The position numbers were made by a program, and so were the translations under genes. Under the pieces are notes generated by a model. It was not told the DNA's origin, did no database searches, and saw only the letters and a list, made by a program, of their open reading frames with translations. This document shows positions 1 to 12,150 of a stretch of 64,000 nt of DNA, in pieces. The stretch covers positions 10,726,001-10,790,000 of the forward strand of contig CM082596.2 in NCBI GenBank assembly GCA_040954595.2, given 5' to 3'. The stretch is from Balanoglossus misakiensis. Taxonomy: Eukaryota; Hemichordata. The first letter of the stretch is position 1; every line of letters begins with the position of its first letter.

Positions 1-3000
1 GCATCAGGGCATATTGTGAAGCATGCTTGATGATGCATTAGGGTCAATAGTGATGGAAACACTGCACTATGACATGGGTATTTAATGCATACGCATTGAT
101 ATTTACAGTTGACTCTTAATCCCGAGGTTAATACATGGCTAAAAGCACTGTAATTTAAAATTACTAATGCAAAGGTTACATCGAATATGGGTAAATGGTG
201 AAGCAAGCTTGAAGATGCATCAGGGTAGCTGGTGTTTCAAGCCCTTCACATTGACATAGGAATATAATGCATATGGGGATTTAAAATTGATTGTAAATCC
301 CTAGGTTAATACATGGCCAAAAGCACTGTAATTTAAAATTGCTAATGCAATGGTGACATTGAATGTGATTCTTTGCATCAGGGCATATTGTGAAGCATGC
401 TTGATGATGCATTAGGGTCAATAGTGATGGAAACACTGCACTATGACATGGGTATTTAATGCATACGCATTGATGTTTACAGTTGACTCTTAATCCCGAG
501 GTTAATACATGGCTAAAAGCACTGTTATTTAAAATTACTAATGGAAAGGTTACATTGAATATGGGTAAATGGTGAAGCAAGCTTGAAGATGCATCAGGAT
601 AGATGGTGTTTTAAGCCCTTCACATTGACTTTTGAATATAATGCATATGGGGATTTAAAGTTGATTGTAAATCCCTAGGTTAATGCATGGCCAAAAGCAA
701 TTTTATTTGACATTGCTAATTGAACGATGACATTGAATCCGATTCTTTGCATCAGGGTAAATGGCAATGCAAGCTTGATGATGCATCACGGTAGATAGTG
801 ATGCAAACACTTTACTTCGACATGGGTATTAAATGCATATGGGGATTTCAAGTTGTTTACAAATCCCTGGGTTAATACGCGTCCAAAAGCACTGTAATTT
901 GACATTGCTAATGCGATGTTGACATTGAATGTAATTCTCCGCATTAGGGCAAATGGCAAAGCAAGCTTAATGATGCAATGGAGTAGACGGTGATGCAAGC
1001 TATGCATTTTGACATAGGTATTTAATGCATGTGCATGGGTATTTAATGTTGAATGTAAATTCTCAGGTTAATACATCTCCAAAAGCACTGTAATTTAAAA
1101 TTGCTAATGTAAGGGTGACATTGAATCTGATTCTTTGCATTAGGGGAAATGGCGTAGCAAGCCTAATGATCCATCTGAGTAGATGGTGATGCAAGCTAAG
1201 CATTTTGACATAGGTACTAAATGTATATACATGGGTATTTAAAGTTGTCTGTAAATCCCCAGGTTAATACATGGCCATAAGCACTATAATTTGACATTGC
1301 TAATGAAATGGTGACACTGAATCTGATTCTTTGCATCAGGGCATATTGTGAAGCATGCTTGATGATGCATTAGGGTCAATAGTGATGGAAACACTGCACT
1401 ATGACATGGGTATTTAATGCATACGCATTGATATTTACAGTTGACTCTTAATCCCGAGGTTAATACATGGCTAAAAGCACTGTAATTTAAAATTACTAAT
1501 GCAAAGGTTACATTGAATATGGGTAAATGGTGAAGCAAGCTTGAAGATGCATCAGGGTAGCTGGTGTTTCAAGCCCTTCACATTGACATTGGAATATAAT
1601 GCATATGGGGATTTAAAATTGATTGTAAATCCCTAGGTTAATACATGGCCAAAAGCACTGTAATTTAAAATTGCTAATGCAATGGTGACATTGAATGTGA
1701 TTCTTTGCATCAGGGCATATTGTGAAGCATGCTTGATGATGCATTAGGGTCAATAGTGATGGAAACACTGCACTATGACATGGGTATTTAATGCATACGC
1801 ATTGATGTTTACAGTTGACTCTTAATCCCGAGGTTAATACATGGCTAAAAGCACTGTTATTTAAAATTACTAATGGAAAGGTTACATTGAATATGGGTAA
1901 ATGGTGAAGCAAGCTTGAAGATGCATCAGGGTAGATGGTGTTTCAAGCCCTTCACATTGACATTGGAATATAATGCATATGGGGATTTAAAATTGATTGT
2001 AAATCCCTAGGTTAATACGTGGCCAAAAGCAATTTTATTTGACATTGCTAATGCAAAGATGACATTGAATCCGATTATTTGTATCAGGGTAAATGGCGAT
2101 GCAAGCTTGATGATGCATCACGGTAGATAGTGATGCAAACACTTCACTTTGACATGGGCATTAAATGCATATGGGGATTTCAAGTTGTTTACAAATCCCT
2201 GGGTTAATACGCGTCCAAAAGCACTGTAATTTGACATTGCTAATGCGATGTTGACATTGAATGTAATTCTCTGCATTAGGGCAAATGGCAAAGCAAGCTT
2301 AATGATGCAATGGAGTAGACGGTGATGCAAGCTATGCATTTTGACATAGGTATTTAATGCATGTGCATGGGTATTTAATGTTGAATGTAAATTCCCAGGT
2401 TAATACATCTCCAAAAGCACTGTAATTTAAAATTGCTAATGTAAGGGTGACATTGAATCTGATTCTTTGCATTATGGGAAATGGCGTAGCAAGCCTAATG
2501 ATCCATCTGAGTAGATGGTGATGCAAGCTAAGCATTTTGATATAGGTACTAAATGTATATACATGGGTATTTAAAGTTGTCTGTAAATCCCCAGGTTAAT
2601 ACTTGGCAAAAAGCAATTTTATTTGACATTGCTAATGAAATGGTGACACTGAATCTGATTCTTTGCATCAGGGTAAATGGCGATGCAAGCTTGATGATGC
2701 ATCCCGGTAGATAGTGATGCAAACACTTCACTGTGACATGGGTATTAAATGCATATGGGGATTAAAAGTTGACTGAAAATCCCTGGGTTAATACAAGTCC
2801 AAAAGCACTGAAATTTGACATAGCTAATACAATGGTGACATTGAATGTGATTCTTTGCATTAGGGGAAATGGTGTAGCAAACCTAATGATGCATCAGTGT
2901 AGATGGTGATCCAAGCTATGCTATTTGACATAGGTATTTAATGCATGTGCATGGGTATTTAATGTTGACTGTAAATCCCTGGGTTAATACAAATCCAAAA

Positions 3001-5489
3001 GCACTGTAATTTGACATTGCTAATAGAACGGTGTCATTTAATCTGATTCTTTGCATCAGGGCAAATTGCGAAGCAGGCTTAATGATGCATCGGAGTATAT
3101 GGTGATGCAAGCTATGCACTTTGACATACGTATTTAATGCATATGCATTGGTATTTAATGTTGACTGTAAATCCCCAGGTTAATACGTGGCCAAAAGCAC
3201 TGTAATTTGACATTGCTAATGCTACCGTGACAGTAAATCTGATTCTTTGCATTAGGGTAAATTGTGAAGCAAGCTTGATGATGCATCAGGATAGATGGTG
3301 TTTTAAGCCCCTCACATTGACATTGGAATATAACGCATATGGGGATTTAAAGTTAATTGTAAATACCCAGGTTAATACATGGCCAAAAGCACTGTAATTT
3401 AAAATTGCTAATGCAATGGTGACATTGAATGTGATTCTTTGCAGTAGGGGAACTGGCGTAGTAATCCTAATAGTGTATCAGAGTAGATGGTGATGCAAGC
3501 TCTGCACTTTGACATAGGTATTTAATGCATATGCATGTGTATTTAATGTTGACTATAAATCCTCAGGTGAATACATGGCCATAAACACTATAATTTGACA
3601 TTGCTAATGAAATGGTGACACTGAATCTGATTCTTTGCATCAGGGCATATTGTGAAGCATGCTTGTTGATGCATTAGGGTCAATAGTGATGGAAACACTG
3701 CACTATGACATGGGTATTTAATGCATACGCATTGATATTTACAGTTGACTCTAAATCCCGAGGTTTATACTTGGCTAAAAGCGCTGTAATTTAAAATTAC
3801 TAATGCAAAGGTTACATTGAATATGGGTAAATGGTGAAGCAAGCTTGAAGATGCATCAGGGTAGCTGGTGTTTCAAGCCCTTCACATTGACATTGGAATA
3901 TAATGCATATGGGGATTTAAAATTGATTGTAAATCCCTAGGTTAATACATGGCCAAAAGCACTGTAATTTAAAATTGCTAATGCAATGGTGACATTGAAT
4001 GTGATTCTTTGCATCAGGGCATATTGTGAAGCATGCTTGATGATGCATTAGGGTCAATAGTGATGGAAACACTGCACTATGACATGGGTATTTAATGCAT
4101 ACGCATTGATATTTACAGTTGACTCTTAATCCCGAGGTTAATACATGGCTAAAAGCACTGTAATTTAAAATTACTAATGCAAAGGTTACATTGAATATGG
4201 GTAAATGGTGAAGCAAGCTTGAAGATGCATCAGGGTAGATGGTGTTTCAAGCCCTTCACATTGACATTGGAATATAATGCATATGGGGATTTAAAATTGA
4301 TTGTAAATCCCTAGGTTAATACGTGGCCAAAAGCAATTTTATTTGACATTGCTAATGCAACGATGACATTGAATCCGATTATTTGTATCAGGGTAAATGG
4401 CGATGCAAGCTTGATGATGCATCACGGTAGATAGTGATGCAAACACTTCACTTTGACATGGGCATTAAATGCATATGGGGATTTCAAGTTGTTTACAAAT
4501 CCCTGGGTTAATACGCGTCCAAAAGCACTGTAATTTGACATTGCTAATGCGATGTTAACATTGAATGTAATTCTCCGCATTAGGGCAAATGGCAAAGCAA
4601 GCTTAATGATGCAATGGAGTAGACGGTGATGCAAGCTATGCATTTCGACATAGGTATTTAATGCATGTGCTTGGGTATTTAATGTTGAATGTAAATTCCC
4701 AGGTTAATACATCTCCAAAAGCACTGTAATTTAAAATTGCTAATGTAAGGGTGACATTGAATCTGATTCTTTGCATTATGGGAAATGGCGTAGCAAGCCT
4801 AATGATCCATCTGAGTAGATGGTGATGCAAGCTAAGCATTTTGATATAGGTACTAAATGTATATACATGGGTATTTAAAGTTGTCTGTAAATCCTCAGGT
4901 TAATACTTGGCAAAAAGAAATTTTATTTTACATTGCTAATGAAATGGTGACACTGAATCTGATTCTTTGCATCAGGGTAAATGGCGATGCAAGCTTGATG
5001 ATGCATCCCGGTAGATAGTGATGCAAACACTTCACTTTGACATGGGTATTAAATGCATATGGGGATTAAAAGTTGACTGAAAATCCCTAGGTTAATACAA
5101 GTCCAAAAGCACTGAAATTTGACATAGCTAATACAATGGTGACATTGAATGTGATTCTTTGCATTAGGGGAAATGGCGTAGCAAGCCTAATGATGCATCA
5201 GTGTAGATGGTGATCCAAGCTCTGCGCTTTGGCATACGTATTTAATGCATGTGCATGGTATTTAATGTTGAATGTAAATTCCCAGGTTAATATATGCATG
5301 GGTATTTAATGTTGACTGTAAATCCCTAGGTTAATACATGGCCATAAGTACTGTAAGGGGTAGATGGTGATGCAAGCTCTGCACTTTGACATGGGGATTA
5401 AATGCATGCTGAGGGGGATTTTAAGTTGTCTGTAAATCCCCAGGTTGATATGTGGCCAAAAGCACTGTAATTTGACATTGCTAATGATG
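1..5489. repeat. Satellite A, ~194 bp monomer array with higher-order structure
   Basis: The motif ggttaatac-tgg-aaaagcactgtaattt recurs at about 131, 306, 502, 679, 874, 1068 and 1262, giving monomers of about 175-198 bp. The short form lacks roughly 14-18 bp (gattctttgcatca) before the gggtaaatgg motif. Monomers are mutually diverged, but multi-monomer blocks are near-identical: the block starting gcatcagggcatattg begins at 1, 1333 and 3637, so block lengths are 1332 bp (7 monomers) and 2304 bp (12 monomers). Within each block the first dimer is itself repeated after 374 bp (1/375, 1333/1707, 3637/4011). The array runs off the left edge. Its right edge (about 5237-5489) holds rearranged partial monomers. 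Open frames on the minus strand follow the repeat and are not genes. Confidence 0.95.
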
Positions 5490-5910
5490 GTGAGCTGTAC
5501 TCCCCAGGGAGTTGAATGGAATGTTTAGGTCCAACGACCTAGGTCAAATGACCATGGGACAACTTTAAAGCATGTTGAGATTTAATGTGCTACATAAGTT
5601 ATAAATATTATATTAATATTATTACATAAACAACACTCTTACCTAGCTAAGGAAGTGGTCAGGTGAAAAATATTTGCAGAGCTGACCAATTATTTAAGGA
5701 ATATTAAAGTTGGGTAATTTGGACGTATTCATACGGGTGTTGGTCAATGGAAAGTCCTTTGTTCATTTTCAAAATGGCAACCAAAAATGCGAACAAAACA
5801 CACTGAATTATGTACGGGATATTGGTGTTGCCTAATTTGCGTGTTTCCACATTTACTTAAACTCTCACAGGGAGACAAATGTCACAGCAAACGGAAAAAT
5901 GACTATGCTA
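5389..5910 (+). repeat. Composite repeat copy 1: satellite A monomer plus 3' module
   Basis: Positions 5389-5489 are the last partial satellite A monomer. It is joined at the motif gatggtgag to a module (5490-5910) starting ctccccagggagttgaatgg and containing ggtccaacgacctaggtcaaatgacc. The same satellite-plus-module segment recurs at 9485-10008, and the module alone recurs at 8915-9140 behind a SINE head. The homology to copy 3 stops at the motif aaaaatgaNtatgcta. Parts of the module resemble the sequence just downstream (acaacact...gagctgac), so it may be internally repetitive. Confidence 0.85.
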
Positions 5911-6275
5911 CACACAACACTTTTATTGATCATGGAAAATGTTCATGAGAATTGTGTTATGGTACTTTTCGGGGCTCACGACCTGTGTTATAGGAAATCT
6001 GACAAGGAATCCAAACTGTACCACATACACAACACTTTAATTAAGCATGGGAAATGGTCCTGAGAACAATATTCTCAGAGTTGACAAACTGTGTTATCTG
6101 CGTTATATTGATGTTGTCTAATTTACACGCCTGTACATTTATTTATACTCTGACTTTGAGCTTAATAAGGCAGCGCCTGCTAAGGTCAATTTGCCACGTA
6201 CACTTTTAATTAGCATAGATAATGATCATGATAACTTCATTTTCAGAGCTGACAAACTGTGTTATGTGAAATTCA
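5628..6275. repeat. Degenerate tandem repeats
   Basis: The pattern acacaacactttt-att-a-catgg-aaatg-tcatgag....cagag-tgacaaactgtgttat occurs in diverged form near 5628, 5911, 6025 and 6196. The phrase attg-tgttg-ctaattt-c is shared by about 5820 and 6105. Spacings are irregular (about 283, 114 and 171 bp). This looks like an old, decayed tandem duplication; no coding potential is visible. Confidence 0.5.
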
Positions 6276-8694
6276 TGTTGCCTATTTCATGATAATGGCT
6301 TGTGGTACACAAGGGTTAACAGCAATCAGCAATTGCTTGTATGATAGGTATAATGATCGATTTACAAATTTCAATGGTATAATAATGGGCAACACATGTG
6401 GAAGTGTTTAATAAACAGTTAACTGATGTGGTGATGGTTTGTGGTAAAATTGAGGGTACACAGATTATAATGGGCAAAACAATGAATATAATAGAGGTTG
6501 ATGATGGTGAATGGTTTCATATGAATGGTGTAATAAAGGTTAACAAATGTGGTGATAGCTTTGGTGTACAGGGCTGTTCATATCTTTAGTAATGACAAAG
6601 GTATAATAGTGATAAAAGCTTAAATAAGTGTTAGGGCACAATCTTCATGATGGTTCATTCATTGGTTAATGTGTATATTTTATTAATATCATGCTATTGT
6701 TTATCAGTTAGATCATAATCAGGGTTTTTCCATGCACATAGTCATCATGAATCAGCGGAATTCTTCTGAATAGTACCTGTGATCATTTTTGCGCACCGAC
6801 GCATTGTACGCGACAGACATGCAGAAAATATTAACATGTAACTCACAGGCATAGTGTTAAATCTAAACGACTATATGTTAGATAAGCTTTACCTCCCCAC
6901 CCCATCAAAATTCCAAATTTAGCTTGATGTGACGTTTTCGGGTAGTACCAATTCGGAAACTTTCATGGTTCATTCATTGAACCAAATATTGGATTTGACA
7001 CACTGTGTCTTGGGTGGGTAAAGCATGGTGAAATGTTGGCAGTAAACTTTAACCAGACAGGTCACATGAAAGGAAGATTTTATCATTTGAGTTCGATGGC
7101 ATACATGATAAGATATGTCAGTTCTGACACCTTTTTTGCAGACGTAGATGCTGATGTATTTTTTCCAATGGACACAATACTCAAAGTCCAGTCTGTGTTT
7201 AAAATGATACCCTGGTCACACACAGTGAGAAATGTCAGCCTTTGACTTAATTATCTAATTTATGCATCGTTAACAATGCACTGTGACATTTACTGCATGT
7301 ATTTTTCCCCCTGTGGAAACTTACTATGCTTTGAATACATGTTCCCTAATGGGGTGTTAAAGGATACAGTAGGATCTGTTTTGGTAGCAAATATGACACT
7401 GTTTTCAACATATTTGACTGGTGGCAATATGTGGTTTTACGTTGGTATCCATCATGTAACTCAGATCACCTATATGAAGCTCCATAGTAAATTTCACAGA
7501 AGTCGGCTGATCAATTCCAGAAAAGTAGATTTTTTACCAAAAATGTGGAAAAAGACAAAAAAATGCATAACAAGTAGAAAATTCACACTATTAGCTTAAA
7601 ACATACAGAAATGTGTGAGGCTAATATAAGGTACTATCATACCATTTTTTCAAATCAATATGACCAGGACTTGTCGAGTTTCTGAGTTTTGACCAAATTA
7701 AGGTTTTCCCAGCTAATTTGTATATATTTTTGGCAGTGACAACTTCGTTTGAACAAACTCCCATCTACAGCCTAGCATGCATCTACACACCAAATATCGA
7801 GGTTATTGGCGCAACGGTTTTCAAGTTTTTGATGTGTACGAACATACATCCATCTATCCGTCCATATGTCCATACATACATACAGACGCAACCAAATCCA
7901 TAAGGTCCCACTGTATATACCTATACAAATGGGACCAAATAAAACACACAAAAAATAACACTTAACATCTTACAGTGCAGGGCCTTGCTAGTTGATGTGG
8001 TACAATTCTATCATATCACTTCACAGCTGGTAGCCAAGGGCAGTGTTTGCACAGAGGAGCCTCCTGAATGTCTTCGCTCGTTCACACCTCTTCAGTGATA
8101 ATGTCTGGATTACATTGACATGAAACTGTTTGTTCAGTAGTGTTTCAACTGCCAGCTACCTGGGTTCATTTTACACCCAAACACTGAAAATATTGTAGCA
8201 GTCAATAATATAACCTACACACTGTGTGAAATTCACCATGTTCTTAAGTAATGTTGATGTCTAATGTGCATTGTGACTTACAGGGCATGCACGGCTAAAG
8301 CTTGTCGAAAGTTGACAAAGCAAAAGACCAGACCAGTTGCCTGTTTTAAAATGTGCTTCATTCCAAGGACCTTGGCGATGAGTCATGAATTGGGGAACGT
8401 TCATGAGACCCATTTTTTTTCACTGGACCAGCACATTTAATGATATGACCATGAAATTGAACTGTTCCCAGGAGCTACTGAGAGTTGCCTTGTTTCACCC
8501 CCAAGTTACTACCTGGGGTTTTTACAATGTCGACAGTAGTTCCAAAAAAAACGTTGTACTTTTATGAATAATCGATTAGGGTAGATTTATTCATGGTAGT
8601 AAAACTTTTTGGCCTGCAGTTGCCAAACAAAGACAATTACAAGTAAGGGACTGGACGTAAACTACCAGGGGGAGCGCAGGGGAATTGACGAAAG
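6276..8694. other. Intergenic, no gene recognised
   Basis: Open frames here (6398-6589, 7033-7245, 7276-7599, 7718-7965 and 8385-8567) are short, mutually inconsistent and rich in residues typical of AT-rich random frames; I recognise no domain. Positions 6383-6560 contain weak internal repeats (ataatgggcaa-aca and gttaac-atgtggtgat twice each). A pyrimidine-purine microsatellite lies at 7845-7887. Nothing else is supportable. Confidence 0.6.
7845..7887. repeat. (CATA/CATC)n tetranucleotide microsatellite
   Basis: An imperfect run of catacatc, catctatc, cgtccata and tgtccatacatacatacag type tetranucleotides, about 43 bp long. It is short and interrupted. Confidence 0.7.
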
Positions 8695-8710
8695 CGATGG
8701 CCTCAAATTA

Positions 8711-8914
8711 ATGTCATAGTCCAGTGGTTAGAGCATCAGACCCATAATCAAAGAATCAAGAGTTTGATCCCTGGCATGGTTGTGGTGTTGTGTCCTCTAG
8801 CAAGGCAATTTACATCTCCTTGCCTCTCCCCGCCTATAAGAAAAGGGTAATTTGGTGGATCGGATATTGTAATGTGTATGTATAGGTCTGCTTTGCTGAT
8901 ATAAAAGCTGCACA
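8711..8914 (+). mobile_element. tRNA-derived SINE, head and body
   Basis: The tRNA-like head contains a plausible Pol III A box (tagtccagtgg, 8717-8727) and B box (gagtttgatcc, 8760-8770; consensus GGTTCGANTCC). It is followed by the body phrase gtgttgtgtcctctagcaagg and a tract rich in cttgcctctcc. Such heads and bodies are typical of tRNA SINEs of invertebrate deuterostomes. The sequence is diverged from the box consensus, so this is an old copy. At about 8915 it runs directly into the 3' module shared with two other places in the window, which may be the SINE 3' end or a fused element. Confidence 0.75.
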
Positions 8915-9140
8915 TGTGAGCTGTTGTTTGCTCCCCATGGAGTGGAATGGAATATTTTAGGTCCAACGACCTAGGTCAAATTACCATGGGAAACACTTCA
9001 AAGCAGCACATTGAGATTTATTGCATAATGTGCTATATAAGTAATAAATATTATATTGATATTATTACATAAACAACACTCTTACATAGCAAAGGAAGTG
9101 GTCAGGTGAACTATATTCGCAGAGCTGACCAATTGTTTAA
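8915..9140 (+). repeat. Composite repeat copy 2: 3' module behind SINE head
   Basis: Begins gtgagctgttgtttgctcc and continues with ggtccaacgacctaggtca, tacataaacaacactcttac and aggaagtggtcaggtgaa, matching 5490-5715 and 9588-9800. It stops at gctgaccaattgtttaa, where the foldback element begins, so it is truncated relative to copies 1 and 3. Confidence 0.85.
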
Positions 9141-9483
9141 AGGGGCAAAGTCTCTCATCGCTGCCTTTTTTCAATTAATTATGTATGATACAATACGCCA
9201 TTGATGTTATTCTACATGTGGATATATGGTGAATCAACATTCGACCACACACAACTTCCGTCTCGTTTGTACGATATGAGAGTAAAAACTCGCCCAAAAT
9301 GAATAAATGGTAAAGAACGATTATTCATTTTGGCGAGTTTTTCACTCTCCTGTCTATAAGAGGGATGGAAGTTGTGTGTGGTTGAACGTTCATTCGCTAT
9401 ATATCCACATGTAGAATAACAAACGGTGTCTCTTATCAAATATAATATGGGAAAAAGGGCAGCGAGAGAGAGACTTTGTCCCT
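9141..9483. mobile_element. Foldback MITE (long palindromic non-autonomous DNA element)
   Basis: The left end aggggcaaagtctctc is the reverse complement, with one mismatch, of the right end gagagactttgtccct. The inverted similarity extends almost to the centre: ttctacatgtggatatat near 9211 pairs with atatatccacatgtagaa near 9400, accacacacaacttcc pairs with ggaagttgtgtgtggt, and aactcgccc-aaaatgaata pairs with tattcattttggcgagtt. The central loop is about 15-25 bp. No transposase is encoded. The 228 bp minus-strand open frame inside lies wholly within the palindrome and is not a gene. I see no clean target-site duplication: the left flank is composite repeat and the right flank is satellite A. 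Confidence 0.85.
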
Positions 9484-9484
9484 C

Positions 9485-10008
9485 ACATGGGGATTAAATG
9501 CATATGCGTGTGTATTTAAAGTTAACTGTAAATCCCCAGGTTAATACGTGGCCAAAAGCACTGTAATTTGGCATTTCTAATGATGGTGAGATGTTGTTTG
9601 CTCCCCAGGGAGTTGAATGGAATATTTAGGTCCAACATCCTAGCTCAAATGACCATGGGACAACTTAAAGCACGTTGAGATTTAATGTGCTACATAAGTT
9701 ATAAATATTATAAAAATATTATTACATAAACAACACTCTTCCTTAGCAAAGGAAGTGGTCAGGTGAAATATATTCGCAGAGCTGACCAATTCTTTAAGGA
9801 AAATTAAAGTTGGGTAATTTGGATGTATTCATACGAGTGTTGGTCAATGATAGGAAAGTCCTTTGTTCATTTTCAAAATGAAAACCAAAAATGCAAACAA
9901 AACACACTGAATTACGTATGGGATATTGATGTTGCCTAATTTGCGTGACTCTACATTTACTCTCACAGGGAGACAAATGTCACAGCAAACGGAAAAATGA
10001 TTATGCTA
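9485..10008 (+). repeat. Composite repeat copy 3: satellite A monomer plus 3' module
   Basis: Positions 9485-9587 are a satellite A partial monomer (acatggggattaaatgcat, then ggttaatacgtggccaaaa). It joins at the same gatggtgag point as copy 1 to the shared 3' module, which runs to 10008 (aaaaatgattatgcta). Colinear with 5389-5910 with small differences, including a 4 bp gain (gata) near 9850 and a short loss near 9958. Confidence 0.85.
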
Positions 10009-10357
10009 AGCAATACGCCAACCTTTAAAATATTACTTTAGAAAGTTTGTATTCATACTTTCTTCAAGTTGTCATAACGCTACCCCGAAATGTGTTTAAG
10101 TATTGCCTTTGTATTAATGGGCTAGATTCATGGCGTTATATGTCATAAATTAAAAAGCCAACCCTTATTGATTTTGATAATATTTATGTCGGAGAATCCA
10201 CAATGAAAAATATGTATTTCAATTTCATAACTCAAAATGATTTTCAAATCCATGACCTTATTTTCAACTCCAGTGATCGTACATCCTGAACCTTGTGCCA
10301 GTAAATGATTGGCCATTACAGGGTTAATGGGCACTCTCCCGTTCTCTTCCTCCGCAG
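10009..10357. other. Intergenic, no gene recognised
   Basis: AT-rich sequence with no convincing open frame. Its 3' end (10331-10357) is a pyrimidine tract ending in ccgcag, which could be a splice acceptor for the following candidate exon. Confidence 0.5.
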
Positions 10358-10513
10358 TTTCATTCATGTTCTTGTTTGACGGAAATGGGTGTGACCAGAC
10401 GCTTGAATGTTTTCATGTGGGTGTCGTTGTTCATCGGGATCGGTCTCCTGGTGTGTCTGTACAGGTACGCAAGGAGAAACTGCCCACAAGAAGCTGCGAG
10501 TGAAACTATTTAA
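10358..10513 (+). CDS. Candidate orphan exon encoding a single membrane helix
   Basis: A pyrimidine-rich tract (ctctcccgttctcttcctccgcag) precedes 10358 like a 3' splice site. An ATG at 10385 opens 42 codons to a TAA at 10511. The protein has a short basic N-terminus (MGVTRR), then a strongly hydrophobic stretch of about 20 residues (VFMWVSLFIGIGLLVCLYRY), then a charged tail. A possible 5' splice donor, acag|gtacgc, lies at 10463/10464, so the exon could end there and encode the anchor of a type II membrane protein such as a Golgi enzyme. That would be an N-terminal exon whose remaining exons are not visible here. I do not recognise the family. A chance open frame or pseudo-exon is quite possible, although the local GC content exceeds that of the surroundings. 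Confidence 0.3.
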   Translation, partial: FHSCSCLTEMGVTRRLNVFMWVSLFIGIGLLVCLYRYARRNCPQEAASETI

Positions 10514-12150
10514 GGTAGTATGTGCCTCGCGGTCCGAGATTCAGACAAATGATAGTCCTCAAAACTTTTTCAAGTCTTTGATTTACTAAAGTGTATGGTG
10601 AGTCTCTTTGAAAACAACAAAAACATTACTCACCATATTGTTATTTTTTTGAAAGTTTAAAATGAAGTTGACAATGTACCAAACAGATTCTATTTATTTC
10701 TTCATGACCATGTTCACCCCAAGGTCATATGGACCTGCAAGTATATGCCAGAGCCAGAGTCGACATTACCGAAGCCAGAGTTCAAAGCTTGCAGGTCACC
10801 CCTTGCCAGCTCATGTCTAGCTAAACTGCCATGGATGCCAAGAGATATAGGACTACAGTAACCTGTAGATGGTTTCAGTATGTTTGAAGAAAGTGGTGGC
10901 GCACTTTTGGCTACATTTGAAATGGCTATGGTACCAGTGGTTGAATTTGCAAAGGTGACCTTTGACCTGGCATCATTAAAGATATTAAAGAACGATTGAA
11001 CATTCCTTGTTGTCGTAAAATGACATCTGTAATAACTTATATTTTATCTGTTCATCTTGAAGTACTATATATTTAAACGCCAATTTTCTATTGCCAATCA
11101 ATTTTTACAAATAAATTGTAATATGCATGTTGATTTTACAAAAACTCCTTACTTCAAAGTGAATTCTGTTACACATCACGTAAATATTTTCCCCACGAAT
11201 TCTTCAGTTGCTGACTCGGAAATTTCATATATTGGGCAGAAATTGGATACATTACCGAGCCATTAAAATTACAGTTTTCTATTTTAATTGATCTTCCATA
11301 ACTTCAAGTACTTTGATTTGACATAAATTAAAAACATCATGGTGAATAAATAAAAAATCTTTGATTATCTAATTGTGCATGTTTACATGGTTTTATTTTA
11401 GTATGCTGGGTACTTAATGTCTAATTGCTCGCTGATTTTATACTGTTCAAGATGACAATCTAATTTTAGTTTTCAGCTGATAATGGAAATCACTGATTAA
11501 AAAAATTGAATTTTGTCATGAATAAACTTGTTGTTCATGGCAGTTGCTGTATTTTGTTTCATGTTTATTCAATTTTTGCAAGAATACCATTGAGCACAGT
11601 TTGATTTGATTTAACACGTTTATCGGAAAATTTTGTCATTTGAAATATCTGTTTTTGCGCCCTCTACCATTTGACCAAATGATTCTCTTATTTTGGTGGC
11701 CTTTGTCCGTGTATATGAGAATACTATAGTACTCTCGCATCGATGATAGTAGAAGTTGAAAACGTCTCTTGCCACGTGGCCTAGAAGAGAGGTGATCTTT
11801 AGAGTAAAATAAAACAAACTATCCAGATAGGAAGCTAGAAAAGAAGTTGAATCGTTGAAATTTTATTTATTTTTATATTGTTAATATCGTTGGTGATGTT
11901 GACTGGCCGACAATCTTTGTCACACCAGTATTTGCAGGTAGATTAAAACATTGCCTATTCCAGCAATAATCACAACAGTCTTACTTTTTCTATCTTTGTA
12001 AGCGTTAATCTTTATTGACCTCGCTTGTTGTTTTGTGTTTTTGTGTTGTTTTTGTTTTTGTTTTGTTTTTTTAGTAGTTTCATAATTTTATTTGTATTTT
12101 TAAAATGTTTTCCTGTTTTTTGTTTACTTTTTTATTAATTTTTTGCGTAA
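10514..12150. other. Intergenic, weakly open segment but no gene recognised
   Basis: The stretch 10660-10950 is richer in GC than its surroundings and is open in more than one frame on both strands. On the minus strand, 10717-11043 is open for 109 codons without an ATG suitable for initiation. On the plus strand, 10661-10816 reads from an ATG to a stop in 52 codons. None of these shows a recognisable domain. The remainder is AT-rich, with a G/T-rich simple tract at about 12024-12074. Confidence 0.5.
12024..12074. repeat. T-rich low-complexity tract with TTTTG/TTG units
   Basis: A run of ttgttgttttgtgtttttg-type units ending in a T7 run. Simple-sequence DNA. Confidence 0.7.

Noticed and set aside
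281-4839. Family of 60-99 residue minus-strand open frames
   Set aside because: They recur with the satellite A higher-order period and are translations of the repeat.
7276-7599. 107-codon plus-strand frame
   Set aside because: AT-rich composition, no domain, no splice or promoter context; likely chance.
8711-8790. Functional tRNA gene
   Set aside because: The boxes are diverged and the sequence runs into a SINE body; no cloverleaf with paired acceptor stem is evident.
9212-9439. 75-codon minus-strand frame
   Set aside because: Lies entirely in the foldback MITE palindrome.
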